A stretch of DNA of 64,000 nucleotides from Papio anubis (GCF_008728515.1 NC_044988.1:34265159-34329158), one strand, 5' to 3'; positions 48,806 to 61,457 are shown, numbered from the stretch's first letter. Program-made: numbers and translations. Notes: generated by a model from the letters alone, not told the origin.

Positions 48806-49256
48806 TATGAAAGGAGAAGAAATCTTGAGGCCTCCAAATCACTAAGCTAACAGGAAAGTGAAGCTGGGAAGTGGTAAGGGCAAACCTGCCTCCCATTCTA
48901 TTCAAAGTCATTTCTCTGCTCACTGAGATAAAAGCATATCTGATTGCCTCCTTTGGAAAGGCTAATCAGAAACCCAAAATAATGCAACCATTTATCTGTT
49001 ATCTACCTATGACCTGGAATCCCCCTCTTAACTTTGAGTTGTCCTGGCCTTTCTGAACAGAACCAATGTACATCTTACATACACTGATTGATATCTCATG
49101 TCTCCATAAAATGTATAAAACCAAGCTGTGCCCCAACTACCTTGGGCACATGTCATCAGGACCTCCTAAGGCTGTATCGTGGGAGCACATCCTTAACTTT
49201 GGCAAAATAAACTTTCTAAACTGACTGAGACTTGTCGCAGATATTTGGGGTTCACA
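48806..49256 (+). mobile_element. MER4-like provirus, 3' LTR
   Basis: 451 bp, TATGAAAGGA...GGTTCACA (the first G of TG mutated to A). TATAAA lies at about 49113 and the AATAAA-type signal at about 49205. It carries many point differences from the 5' LTR, so the insertion is old. Confidence 0.87.
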
Positions 49257-50299
49257 GTAGCTACTTTTAGTAGCTATTAATAGGTCATTGATGATGACTA
49301 GTTTCAGTAGTCTAAGAAGTTGTGAAAAGCCAGATTAAATTTAAAGTACACAAGTCTTTGAAGTCTTTAATATGTAAATAGGCATTGTTAACCTCTAAGA
49401 GGATAATATTGCCATTTTCTATTATTAGTATTATATTGGTTCACCAAACTAGCGTATGTAACACAGCTTTGGACATATTGCATTTAAATATTGCTTCACT
49501 TGTTCTATCTGCTTTTTAACTATTTTGAAGCAATTTTTAATAGTTGCATTACCAAACCAAACTTGGGTCAGCTTGACTGCCACAGCAATGGCAAACACAC
49601 ACTCCTAGGCTTGCAGAGAGATTTAAAAAAAAAAAAAAAAAAAAGGCATTTATTGCAGAGCAGAAAACAAGGAGAACTGCTAGCTAATATTTAAGACCAA
49701 AACTCCCTGATAGCTTACAAGCAAGAGATTGTTAAAGGCTGAGGTAAAGGGGATCTCTAAACTGAGTTAGGGCTGAGGAATTTCTGGAATTTCCTTACCT
49801 ACTTTCTGGTTCTGGTCCGTCTGAGATTCCATTCTGTTTGAGGTCTATGTGACAGCAATCAGCATTTTTCGTGCAGTAGAGGTCCTTGATTCTGAAAAAA
49901 ATTTGAGGATACATGTCAAGATGTTACCACTAGTTTATACAGGAAACCAAACATCTTGTGACTCTAATTTACACAAGGTTGATTATTGTCTAAGTTATCA
50001 TTACCTTCTTGCTTAGCAGGTTATTTATTCACGTCACCAGTTGCTGGTTGCAAAGGTAGCCAGATGAATGGAATTTCCCTTGAAGGGACTCAAATCTTTC
50101 TGTATTCCCATGATTTGAAGAGGCGATAGGAACCTGGCAGGCCCTTAAGAGGCATTTCTACTCCATCTAATTTGCAATCTCCCTCTCACTGTAAGAAAAT
50201 GTACCAAATCTCCTTCAGCAATTCACATTTTGATTCACCAACAGTAGCTAAAATAATGGTGTGCAAATGTGCTTTAATGAAAAAAATTCAGTAATATTA
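49257..50299. other. intergenic; possible antisense LTR relic
   Basis: 49540-49890 read on the minus strand has LTR-like features (an 'aataaatgcc' signal and 'gctgacccaagtttggtttg' near the end) but cannot be assigned. An A-run lies at 49623-49642. The rest has no recognisable content. Confidence 0.3.
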
Positions 50300-50540
50300 A
50301 TAATAATAACAATAAAAGATATACTTTTTTGCTAAATGTCAAGCATTATGCTAAATGCTTAACATGATGTATCTAACAATTCTTACAACAATGCCACAGA
50401 GTACATATTATTGTCCCCATTTTACCAATGAGAGGACTGAGGCACAGTGAGGTGAAGCCAATTTCTTAGGGTAACACAACTAAGTGGTTGAGTAGTGATA
50501 TAAACCAAGCAGTCTGATTTTACAATTGTCACTCTTCAAA
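50300..50540 (-). mobile_element. MIR
   Basis: Antisense MIR core: 'tattgtccccattttaccaatgagaggactgaggcacagtgagg...taacacaactaagtgg...caagcagtctgattt'. Confidence 0.85.
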
Positions 50541-51009
50541 AATTGTATACTGCCTTCCAAATCGAATTTATCTATGCAACTCCTTTCCAGCTCACATATT
50601 CCTTAAGATGTTATCATTTTATAAAATAGCTTGCTCCTTTCTTTCCATGGACCCTCCAGTAATCCATAGTTGTCTGAATGGTATCTCCGTATAGATGAGT
50701 ATAGGTCTCTTTAAGAGGTCACCATGAAGAAGAATGACATTATATTAATCTGCCTGATGAAAGTGGCAGCAAGGGAGGATTTATTTTAATGTACTTACTC
50801 ATACTATAAGATACAGTAGCTAGTTGATAACTCATTTGAGTTTACCTATTTTGAACATACTCTGTCTTCACTTTTATCAGAAATAATTGGCTTTTCTTGA
50901 CATCCAGTTTTCTATCTATGAGTAAAGATTACATGTTTCCTAGCTAATAATTTTCTGTCACAATTCTGGATATCTTTCTATCTATCTGTATCTACCTATA
51001 TAGTCACAC
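50541..51009. other. no gene or clear repeat
   Basis: AT-rich sequence with a short (TATC)-type stretch near 50970-51000. Nothing else seen. Confidence 0.4.
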
Positions 51010-52045
51010 ATTTCTTAACTATGGGGAAAATATCTCCAGGGAACTTCAGAGATCTTTATGGCAGCACCCTCCACACCCCCATCACAGGTCTGGAGACCTA
51101 GGATGGGAAAAAATGGTTTCGTGGGCCAGGCCCAGGGCCCCACTGCTCTGTGCAGCCTTGGGACATAGTGCCCTGCATCCCAGTTGCTCCAGCTCCAGCT
51201 GTGGCTAAAAGGAGCCAAGGTATAACTCAGGTCACTGCTTCTAAGAGTGCAAAAGCCAAGCCTTGACAGCTTCCACATGGTGTTGGGCCTGCAGTGTGCA
51301 GAGTGTGACAGATGAAGTTTGGGAACCTCCACCTAGATTTCAGAGAATGTATGAAAACACCTGGATGTTTAGGCAGAAGTAGGTTGTAGGGGCAGAGCCC
51401 TCATGGAGAACCTCTACTAGGAAGTGCAGAGGGGAAATGTAGGGTTGGAGCCTCCAGACACAATCCCCACTAGGACCCTGCCTAGTGCAGCTGTGAGAAG
51501 AGGACCACCTTTCTCCAGATGCCAGAATGGTAGATTCATCAACAGGTTGCACCATAGGCCTGGAAAAGCTGCAGGCACCCAACACCAGCCCATGAAAGCA
51601 GCCTCAGGGGCTGTACTCTGCAGAGCCACAGGGGCAGAGCTGCCCAAGGCCTTGGGAGCCCACCTCTTGCATCAGCGTGACCTGGATGTGAGACATGGAG
51701 TCAAAGGAGATTATACTGGAGCTTTAAGATTTAATGACTGCCCTACTGGGGTTCATATTTGCTTGGGGTCTGTAGCCTCTTTGTTTTGGCCCATGTCTCC
51801 TATTTGGAATAGGAGCATTTATCCAATGCCTGTACCTGCATTATATCTTGAAAGCAATTAACTTGTTTTTTGATGTTTACAAGTTCATAGGCAGAAGGGA
51901 CTTGCCTTGTCTCAGATGAGACTTCGGACTTGGACTTTCGAGTTAATGTTGGAATGAGTTAAGATGTTGGGGAACTGTTAAGATGGGATAATTGTATTTT
52001 GCAATGTGAGAAGGACATGAGATTTTGGAGGGGCCAAGGGCAGAA
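51010..52045 (+). mobile_element. MaLR (THE1/MST-type) internal region, 5'-truncated
   Basis: Typical MaLR internal 3' text: 'ccaggcccagggccccactg', 'gttttggcccatgtctcc', 'gggccaagggcagaa' just before the LTR. A 145-codon open frame at 51424-51861 belongs to it and is not a host gene. No 5' LTR is present on the left. Confidence 0.8.
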
Positions 52046-52390
52046 TGATGTGGTTTGACTCTGTGTCCCCACCTAAATCTCATGTCAAATTGTAATCCCC
52101 ACACATAAGGGGAGAGATGTCATGGGAGGTGATTGGATCATGGGGGTGGATTTCCCCATGCTGTTCTTATGACAGTGAGTGAGTTCTCATAAGATCTGAT
52201 GGTTTAAAAGTGTACTCTCTCCTGCTGCCATGTAAGACAAGCTTTGCTTTCCTTTCACCCTCTGCCATAATTGTAAGTTTTCTGAGGCCTCCCAAGCCAC
52301 GTAGAACTGTGAATCAATTAAACCTCTTTTCTTTGTAAATTACCCAGTCTCAGCTAGTTCTTTATAGCAATGTGAAAATGTACTAATACA
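52046..52390 (+). mobile_element. MaLR 3' LTR (THE1/MST-type)
   Basis: TGATGTGGTTTGACTCTGTG start, '...aacctcttttctttgtaaat', and '...actaataca' end, the standard MaLR LTR frame. Its right end falls exactly in the paralogous relaxin-like intron. Confidence 0.88.
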
Positions 52391-52391
52391 T

Positions 52392-52861
52392 TGATGTAAC
52401 ATCAAGACAGTGCTGTAATGCATCCTACCTCCAGGAGGTCTGTAGGCAGCCCTACCTCCCCAAAGCTTCACCCTCCTTGGTGAGAAGGGCACCGAGAGCC
52501 TCTCATTCGGGCAGCTTGCTATTTCCACAACTTTCCCTCCCTTGGTGAGATTCTCAGTGAGACCCTTTCAACACAAACACATTACAAAAGAAAAATCTGA
52601 CCTTTACCACCACAGTAGAGTGGGGACTGGGTGTGGGCAGCCAATGAGATCTCCAACAGAGTGTGTGGACTGTGGTTATGATTGGTGGATGGGGCGTCTG
52701 CCCTCCAAAGATCCTGACAAGGTTAAGAAAATACAGGGGCCTCTGGAGTTGATCTTAAGTCTTAGCGAAGTATTGACTTGAGGTCTTTTTACTTTGTACA
52801 GTGGTGGGAAATCAGATTCTATCAGTTTCTAGTAATTTCTTACATTCCTTTGACTCCTCTC
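52392..52861 (-). repeat. relaxin-like block D: intron and upstream relic
   Basis: 52392-52690 matches the block C intron (38641-38960; shared 'gtaacatcaagacagtgctg', 'gcagccaatgagatctcca'). It then jumps to upstream sequence like 25512-25675 and 40025-40055 ('ctgccctccaaagatcctga'). The jump deletes exon 1 and promoter. A plus-strand L1 truncates it at 52862. Exon 2 is also missing, so no gene remains. Confidence 0.8.
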
Positions 52862-53943
52862 TTATAGCAATTGCAACAAAAACAAAAATTGATAAATGGG
52901 ACCTAATAAAACTAAAGAGCTTCTGCACAGAAAAAAAAAAAAAAAAAAACTATCCACAGAGTAAACAGACTACCTACAGAAGGGGAGAAAATACTTGCAA
53001 ACTGTGAATCCAACAAAGGTCTAATATCCAGAATCTATAAGAAACTTAAGCAAATTAACAAATGAAAGACAAAAAACCCCATTCAAAAATGAACAAAGGA
53101 CATGAACAGACACTTTTCAAAAGAAGACCTACATGTGGCCCACAACAAATGAAAAAAATGCTCAGCTTCACTAATCATTAGAGAAATGCAAATCAAAACC
53201 ACAATGAGATACCATCTCATACCAGTCAGAATTGCAATTATAAAAATGTCGAAAAACAACAGATGCTGGCAAGGTTGCAGAGAAAAGGGAACCCTTATAC
53301 ACTGCTGGTGGGAATGCAAGTTAGTTCAGTCACTGTGAAAGGCAGTTTGGAGATTTTTCAAAGAACTTAAAACAGAACAACCATTTGACCCAGCAATCTC
53401 ATAACTGGGTATGTACTCAGAGGAATATAAATGGTTGTACCATAAAGACACATGCACATGACGTGTATGTTCATCACAGCACTACTCACAATAGCAAAGA
53501 CATGGAATCAACCTAAATGCCCATCAATGGTGAGTTGGATAAATAAAATGTCGTATGTATACACCATGAAATATTATGTAACCATTAAAAAAATGAGATC
53601 ATGTACTTTTAGCAATATGGATGGACCTGAAGGCCATTATCCTAAGTGAATTAACACAGGAACAGAAAACCAAGCGCTGCATATTCTCACTTATAAGTGA
53701 GTGCGAATTATTGAATACACAAGGATGGACACAAAGAAGGAAACAATAGACACCATGGTCTAATTTAGGATGAATAGTGGGTAGAGGGTGAGGATTGAAA
53801 AACTACATATCCAGTACTATGCTTATTACCTAAGTAACAAAATAATCTACAGCAAACCCCCATGACATACATTTTACCCATGTAACAAACCTGCACATGC
53901 ACCCCTTGAACCTAAAACTTAGAAAATAAATAAATAAATATAA
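52862..53943 (+). mobile_element. L1 3' end
   Basis: End of ORF2 plus 3' UTR of a primate L1 (L1PB/MA-like), with an A-run at 52931-52950 and an AAAT-type tail at about 53922-53941. All frames are broken. Confidence 0.85.
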
Positions 53944-54688
53944 GACACATACATGCAAAAGTAAATGGATTGAGATAGATATACCATACTAATACTAATC
54001 AAAAGAAAACAGCAATAGCTGTAATAACTTCAGACAGAGTAGGCTTCAGAGCAAGAAATGTAGCCAGAGGACACTCAAGGACACTACATCATGATTAAGA
54101 GTTCAGTTCTCCAAGAAGTCATAACAATTCTGAACACATATGTGCCTAACAGCAGAGCATCATATATGAGAGGCAAAGCTGATAGAACTGGAAAGAGACT
54201 TCAGCATCCCTATATCAGAAATACACATATCCAATAGGTAGAAAATCATTAATAACTCAAAAACATGATAAACAATCTGGTTCTAATGGACTTTTAAGAC
54301 TTTCATCTAAGCAGAGTACACGTTCTTCTCAAGTTCACACAGAACATTCATCATGACAGAACACATTCTGGGTCATAGTGTACAACTTCAATTTAGAAGA
54401 AGGGAAATCAGAGAATGTGTGCTCTCAGAACACATTGGAATTAAGATATCTGGAAAATCCTACAATACTTGGAGATTAAACAATATACTTCTAAATAATA
54501 CATGGGTCAAAGAAGAACATTCAAGAGAAACATAAAAATATTTTGTTTTTATTTAATGAATACATTAAAATGAAACTAAATGAAAGCTAAATGAAAATGA
54601 AAATACAATTTATAAAAATTAGTGGGATGCAGCAAACATATTCTTAGAGGGAAATTTATAGTATTGAATCAGTGCATTAGGAAAAAAG
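53944..54688 (+). mobile_element. old L1 ORF2, part 1
   Basis: Endonuclease-to-RT linker region of an old L1 ('cacattctgggtcatag', 'cctacaatacttggagatt'). It is cut at 54688 by a solo LTR and resumes at 55121 with 'aaagatctaaaaccaatca'. Confidence 0.75.
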
Positions 54689-55120
54689 TGCTAAATTAAA
54701 TTCAGTTTGGCCTAAACCTGCCTCCATACATAAAGTTTCACCTAAACGTTTCTCTGTACATAGTAAAGTGTAACCTAACTTGATGTGTAAACAGACTGTG
54801 ACCTACTCTTGTAACAAGTAGCCAAGTCTCAGCAAATCATAGCAGCTGAGTTTTATTCATTCACAGGCAGCCAACTTGTACAACGGTGTTCAGATGAGGC
54901 AAACACCTAGCTGCAACCAATCCACCTGTTTCTGTACTTCACTTTTGTTTTCTGTACATCACTTCCTTTTTTTATGCCTATGAAATGTTGTCTGACCATG
55001 TGGCAGCCCTAGAGTCACTGTGAATGTATTCTAGTTCTGGGTCCTGCCTTGTTTGATAATTGTTATTTTCCCAAATATACTCTGTTAAACTTAATTTGTA
55101 TAAAGTTTTTTCTTTTAACA
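54689..55120 (+). mobile_element. solo ERV1 LTR
   Basis: 432 bp, TGCTAAATTA...TTCTTTTAACA, inserted in the old L1. It is related to the LTR at 11679-12103. The flanking four bases AAAG / GAAG may be a decayed duplication. Confidence 0.7.
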
Positions 55121-55400
55121 GAAGAAAGATCTAAAACCAATCATTGAAACGTTCACTTTAGGAAATCAAAAAAAAGACAGAGTAAATTAAATCCAAGGTA
55201 AGCAGAGGATAAGAAATAATAAAAATTAGACCAATTATTAATAATATTAAAAACAGTAATCAATAAAGAAAGTCTATTAAATCAGAAACTGGTTATTTGG
55301 TAAGATCAGTAAACTTGATAAGCCTCTAACCAGGCTAATGAAAAAAAAAAAAAAAAGAAGAAGACACAAATTACCAGTTAGTAATATCAGAAATAAAAGA

Positions 55401-55702
55401 GGGCCATGCACAGTGGCTCACGCCTGTAATCCCAGCACTTTGGCAGGCTGAGGCGGGTGGATCACTTGAGGTCAGGACTTTGAGACCAGTCTGGCAAACA
55501 TGGCAAAACCATGTTTCTACTAAAAATACAAAAATTAACTGGGCATGGTGGCGCATGCCCGTAACCCCAGCTACTGGGGAGACTGAAGCACAAGAGTTGC
55601 TTGAACCCAGGGGGTGGAGGTTGCAGCGAGCCCAGATTGCGCCACTACACTCCAGCCTGGGTGACACGCAAGACTCCATCTCAAAAAAAAAAAAAAAAAA
55701 AA
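55401..55702 (+). mobile_element. Alu (J/S-like)
   Basis: Dimeric Alu in plus orientation with an A-run at 55683-55702. It is more diverged than the neighbouring Alus. Confidence 0.93.
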
Positions 55703-56001
55703 TCAATTCAGTACTTAACACTCTTCCAAAGCAGAAAGTACCAGGGCTAGAAGGTTATAATGACAATGTATGCCAAACTATTTGGAAGAAATTATATCAA
55801 TTTTCTATAATCTCTTGCAAAAACTAGAGGTAAAGTAAATGCTTTTAACTCATTCCATGATGCCAGCATTATCCTATACCAAAACCAGACAGAGAATTAC
55901 AAGAAAAGAACACTGAAAACCAATATGAGATAAAAATATGAGATAATTATCAACAAAATATTAGCACATCAAATTCGATAATGTTTAAAAAGAATTATAC
56001 A

Positions 56002-56298
56002 GCCAGGTGCGGCGGCTCATGCCTGTAATCCTAGCACTTTGGGAGGCTGAGGCAGGTGAATCACGAGGTCAAGAGATAGAGACCATCCTAGCCAATGTGA
56101 TGAAACTGCGTCTCTACTAAAAATACAAAAATTAGCTGGGTGTGGTGGTCCACACCTGTAGTCCAGCTACTCAGGAGGCTGAGGCAGGAAAATAACTTGA
56201 ACACAGGATGCGAAGGTTGCAGTGAGCTGAGATCATACCACTGCACTCCAGCTGGGCAACAGAGACTCCATCTCAAAAAAAAAAAAAAAAAAAAAAAA
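56002..56298 (+). mobile_element. Alu (S-like) with 14-bp TSD
   Basis: Full-length Alu with a long A tail, flanked by perfect AAAAGAATTATACA repeats at 55988-56001 and 56295-56308 (the latter overlapping the tail). Confidence 0.95.
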
Positions 56299-56354
56299 GA
56301 ATTATACACCATGTCCAAGGTTCACAAGTCCAATTCAACATTAGAAAATCAACT

Positions 56355-59076
56355 CATGCCTCATGACTAAACTAGGAAGAAGTCGAATCCCTGACAAGAC
56401 CAATAACAAGTTCTGAAATTGAGGGAATAATTAATAGCCTACTGAACATAAAAAAAGGCCAGGACCAGATGGATTCACAGCCAAATTCTACCAGAGGTAC
56501 AAAGAGGAGCTGGTACCATTTCTTCTGAAACTATTTCAAACAATATAAAAAGAGAGATTCCTCCATAACTCATTTTATGAGACCAGCATCATCCTGATAC
56601 CAAATCCTGGCAGAGACACAACAAAAAAAGACAATTTCAGGCCAATTTCCCTGATGAACATCAATGTGAAAATACTCAATAAAATACTGGGAGCAAATCA
56701 AAAAGCTTATCTACCATGATCAAGCTGTCTTCATCCATGGGATGTAAGGCTGGTTCAACATACACAAATCAATAAACATAATCCATCACATAAACAAAAC
56801 CAATGACAAAAACCATATGATTATCTCAATAGATGCAGAAAAGGCCTTTGACAAAATTCAACACCCCTTTATGCTAAAAACACTCAATAAACTAGGTACA
56901 GATGGAACATATAATAATAAGAGCTATTTATGACAAACCCACAGCCAATATCATACTGAATGGGCAAAAGCTGGACGCATTCCCCTTGAAAACTGGCACA
57001 AGACAAGAATGCCCTCTCTCACCACTCTTATTCAAAGTAGTATTGGAAGTTCTGGCCAGAGCAATCAGGCAAGAGAAAGAAATAAATGGTATTCAAATAG
57101 AAAGAGAGGAAGTCTAATTGTCTCTGTTTGCAGATGACGTGTTTGTATATTTAGAATACGCCATTGCCTCAGCCCAAAAACTCCTTAAGCTGATAAGCAA
57201 CTTCAGCAAACTCTCAGGACACAAAATCAATGTGCAAAAATCACAAGAATTCCTATATACCAATTATAGACAAACAAAGAGCCAAATCATGAGTGAACTC
57301 CCATTCACAATTGCTACAAAGACAATAAAATACCTAGGAATACAACATACAAGGGATATGAAGGACCTCTTCAAGGAGAACTACAAACCACTGCTCAACG
57401 AAATAAGAGAGGACACAAACAAATGAAAAAACATTCCATGCTCATGGATATGAAGAATCAATATCACGAAAATGTCCATATTGCCCAAAGAAATTTATAC
57501 ATTCAGTGCTATTTCCCATCAAGTTACCATTGACTTTCTTCACAGAATTAGAAAAAACTACTTTGAAATTCATATGGAACCAAAAAAGAGCCTGTATAGC
57601 CAAGGCAATCCTAAACAAAAAGAACAAAGTTGGAGGCATCACGCTACCTGACTTCAAACTATACTACAAGGCTACAGTAACCAAAACAGCATGGTACTGG
57701 TACCAAAACAGAGATATAGACCAATGGAACAGATCAGAGGCCTCAGAAATAAACCACACATCTAGAACCATCTGATCTTCAACAAACCTGACAAAAACAA
57801 GCAATGGGGAAAGAATTCCCTATTTAATAAATGGTGTTGGGAAAACTGGCTAGCCATATGCAGAAGACTAAAACTGGAGCCCTTCCTTACACCTTATACA
57901 AAAACTAACTCAAGATGGATTAAAGGCTTAAATGTAAGACATAAAATCATAAAAACCCTAGAAGAAAACCTAGGCAATACCATTCAGAACATAGGCATGG
58001 GCAAAGACTTCATGACTGAAACACCAAAAGCAATGGCAACAAAAGCCAAAATTGACAAATGGGATCTCATTAAACTAAAGAGCTTCTGCACAGCAAATGA
58101 AACTATCATCAGAGTGAACAGGCAACCTACAGAATGGGAGAAAAATTTTGTAATCTATCCGTCTGACAAAGGGCTAATATCCAGAATCTACAAAGAACTA
58201 AAACAAATTTAGAAGAAAAAAAAACATCAAAAAGTGGGCAAAGGATATGTACAGACAATTCTTAAAAGAAGACATTTATGTGGCCAATAAACATATGAAA
58301 AAAAGCTCATCATCACTGGGTCATTAGAGAAATGCACGTCAAAACCACAATGAGACACTATTTCATGCCAGTTAGAGTGGCAATCATTAAAAAGTCAGGA
58401 AACAACAGATGCTGGAGAGGATGCAGAGAAATAGGAATGCTTTTACACTGTTGGTGGGATTGTAAATTAGTTCAACCATTGTGGAAGCAGTGTAGAGATT
58501 CCTCAATGATCTAGAACCAGAAATACCATTTGACCTAGCAATCCCATTACTGGACATACACCCAAAGGATTATAAATCATTCTACTATAAAGACACATGC
58601 ACACATATGCTTATTGCAGGACTATTTACAATAGCAAGGACTTGGAACCAATTCAAATGTCCATCAATGATAGACTGGTTAAAGAAAATGTGGCACATAT
58701 ATGCCATGGGATACTATGCAGCCATAAAAAAGGATGAGTTCATGTCGTTTGCAGGGACATGGATGAAGCTGGAAACCATCATCCTCAGCAAACTAACACA
58801 GGGAAAGAAAACCAAACACCACATGTTCTCACTCATAAATGGGAGTTGAACAATGAGAATACATGGACACAGGGAGAGGAACATCACATACTGGAGCCTG
58901 TTGGGGGTTGGAGCAAGGGGAGGGATAGCATTAGGAGAAATATCTAATGCATGCGGGGCTTGAAACCTAGATGATGGGTTGATGGGTGCAGCAAACCACC
59001 ATGGCACATGTATACCTATGTAACAAATCTGCATGTTCTGCACATATAACCCAGAACTTAAAGGATACTAAAAGAA

Positions 59077-59107
<31 letters not shown>

Positions 59108-59120
59108 AGTGGAAAAAAAA
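56355..59120 (+). mobile_element. L1PA-like insertion, 2.8 kb, with TSD
   Basis: 5'-truncated primate L1 ending in an (AAAT)n/A tail (59074-59120) and flanked by GAAAATCAACT at 56344-56354 and 59121-59131. ORF2 remnants include the RT active-site region (SLFADDVFVYLE near 57121) and the C-terminal domain (frames at 57118-57426, 57506-57775 and 57997-58212). They lie in different frames with stops, so the copy is dead. The 3' UTR shows the standard primate L1 end. Confidence 0.9.
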
Positions 59121-59131
59121 GAAAATCAACT

Positions 59132-59830
59132 AATGCAATACATTATAATAACAGGCTAAAGAGAAAACATCACATGATTATATCAACAAATACAGAGGAA
59201 ACATTTGATAAATCCAACACTCATGCATAATAAAAGCTTTCATCAGACTAGAAATAGAGGAGAACATCCTTACTTGATAAAGAATATCTACAGAAAACCC
59301 ATAGCTCATACCATACTAAATGGTTGGATACTAGAAACTTTCCTGCTAAGGTGAGGAAGAAGAAAAAGATGTTTCCTTCATCCTTCATTACACACTGTTG
59401 GTGGGAAAGTAAATTAGTACAGCCATTATGGAAAATAGTATAGAGGTTCCTCAAAATTTTAAAAATATAACACTATATAATCTAGCAACCCCACTACTGG
59501 GCATATATCCAAAAGAAATTCAGACTATCAAAGAGGTATCTGCATTCCCATGTTTTCTCTAGCGCTATTCATAATACCCAATACCTGAGATCAACTTAAG
59601 TGTCTATCAACTAAAGAAAATGCACTCTATATGCACAATGGAATACTATCAGCCATAAAAAAGGAGAAATTCCTGTCATTGTGACAATATGGGTAAACCT
59701 GGATGACTCTATATTAAGCGAAATAAGTCAGGCACAGAAAAACAAATATTGCATGATCTCACTGGTAAGTGGCATCTTGAAGAGTGGATCTCATAGAAGT
59801 GGAAAGCAGAATGGGCTCACTAGAAATAAG
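59132..59830 (+). mobile_element. old L1 ORF2 and 3' end
   Basis: First 250 bases continue the host L1 ('cagaggaaacatttgataaa', 'aacccatagctcataccata'). From about 59385 the sequence is a diverged L1 3' region ('ttggtgggaaagtaaattag', 'ataagtcaggcacagaaa'). A deletion joins the two parts. Confidence 0.7.
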
Positions 59831-60885
59831 AGATCTAATCCTAGGACTAAAGAACCCATATCTCCTCCCCTCACACACATACCTTGCAATCACATTAATT
59901 GTTCCCTAAATAACAACAGTGGCTTACAAGCAAAAGAACTGTAAGCCTCAGACCTTATTTAAGAAGTCTTTGGGAATGTTCAAAGATAACAGGGGAGACA
60001 AAAGCAAAGACATCAGAGAATTTTAGCCTCTGAGACCTACAGCTACAATATAAGTTAAATATACCAAAGACCTATTTACATCAGTTCCTTTGCCCATCAT
60101 GTTTGGCTTTTAACAAATATTACAAAGCATACTAATAGGCAAAAAATACAATTTGAAAATACAAAAAGCATCAGACCAGACCCAGATAGGGCAGAAATTT
60201 TGGAAATATCAGACTGGGAATTTAAAATAACTATGATTACTGTACTAAGGGCTCTAATGGAGTTGACTACATGCATGCACAGAAGGGTAATGTAAGTAAA
60301 GTGATAGATGCTCTAAGAAAGATTTTTTAAGTGACAGTTATTTAAAACACTAACAAATTCTAAAATGCTTTTGATGGGCTTTTCAAAGATTGAATGCAGT
60401 CAAGCAAAGTACCCGGGACTTAAGGATATGTCATAGAAACCTCTCAAATGATAAGGCAAAAAGAAAAAAAAACTTTAAAAAACGGAATACAATATACAAG
60501 AACTGTAGAACGAGCACAAAGTGTATAACATATGAATTATAGGAATGCCACAAAGAGAAGAAAATGAGAAAGGAACTGAGGAATATTTAAGAAATAATGA
60601 CTAATAATTTGCCCAAATAAACATCGGACACCAAACCACAAATCCAGGAAGTGCAGAGAATGTCAAAGAGGATAAATACTAATCTACAGCTAGATATAAC
60701 ATATTCAAACTGTAGAAAATCAAAGACATAAAATTTTGAAAGAAACCAAAAGAAGAAGGAAAAAACCGTGTACAACAGATCCACAGCTAATATAATATTG
60801 GCTGTGGAAAAACTGAAGGCCTTTCCTGTAAGATCTGGAACATGACAAGGATGCCCACTTTCACCACTGTTATTTAACATAGTAC
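59831..60885 (+). mobile_element. old L1/HAL1-type ORF1 region and RT fragment
   Basis: 60170-60720 resembles the ORF1 region of old L1/HAL1 ('gggaatttaaaataactatg'; 'caaactgtagaaaatcaaagaca'). 60760-60885 is a short ORF2 RT piece ('acaaggatgcccactttcac'). 59831-60100 is less certain. Confidence 0.55.
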
Positions 60886-61457
60886 TGTGCAGGGGCCTTT
60901 GAAAACAGTATGCTGAGAATAGATAGGGCTCAAGGACAGTATCTCCAGCGCTGAACTTTAATGAACTCCAGCGGTAGCTGATGAGAAATCAAGCCTGTAA
61001 TCCCAGCACTTTGGGAGGCCGAGGCGGGTGGATCCGCGAGGTCAGGAGATCCGAGACCATCCTGGCTAACGGTGAAACCGATCTCTACTAAGAAATACAA
61101 AAAATGCCAGAGGCCGAGTGGTGAGCCATGAGTCAGCTACTCAGGAGGCTGAGAGACGGAGAATAGACAGGGAGGCACGAGTAAACTGAGGGTCGGCCAC
61201 TCCTTGGCGTGGGCAGAACTCCGTCTCAAAGACTCCATAAAGGCATAGAAAGCGGAGTAAATAGAAAGAATAAAGAAACAAAATTACAAATTAAAGAAGG
61301 TTATGTAGAGGCTAAGTTTGTTTTGCATTTGCATTCTTTCTGCTGTGTGAGTTTAGGTATATAAATAAAGTGAGGCCCGGGAGGCTCTGAGTCACGGCCG
61401 CCATGTTCTCTGTGTGTCTTTGTCTTTATGTGTGTTCTTTGTTCTCCACACCACCCA
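60886..61457 (+). mobile_element. class II ERV 5' LTR, interrupted by Alu
   Basis: Starts TGTGCAGGGGCC after an L1 and resumes past the Alu with 'aaattacaaattaaagaagg'. It includes a TATA-like 'tatataaataaag' (about 61360) and ends 'ctccaca(ccaccca)' just before a primer-binding-like site. Exact end uncertain by 7 bases. Confidence 0.55.
60985..61250 (+). mobile_element. young Alu with unusually many small indels
   Basis: Begins 'tcaagcctgtaatcccagca' and keeps many CpGs. From about 61041 it departs from the Alu consensus by scattered one- and two-base insertions and losses (for example 'gatccgcgaggtcagg', 'gagatccgagacc', 'gaaaccgatctc'). Either an odd decay pattern or a low-quality patch in the assembly. 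Confidence 0.75.

Larger units (their letters stand above)
55121..56354 (+). mobile_element. old L1 ORF2, part 2 (with two Alus)
   Basis: Continuation of the L1 before the RT domain, carrying Alus at 55401-55702 and 56002-56298. It is cut at 56354 by a younger L1 and resumes at 59132 ('aatgcaatacattataataac'). Confidence 0.75.

Noticed and set aside
51424..51861. 145-codon open frame
   Set aside because: Lies wholly in the MaLR internal region; no start context, splice or protein homology.
52542..52781. 79-codon plus-strand frame
   Set aside because: Translation of the antisense of a paralogous relaxin-like intron (block D); no exon remains there.
56355..59120. Potentially active L1
   Set aside because: 5'-truncated at ORF2, and the ORF2 remnant changes frame and contains stops.
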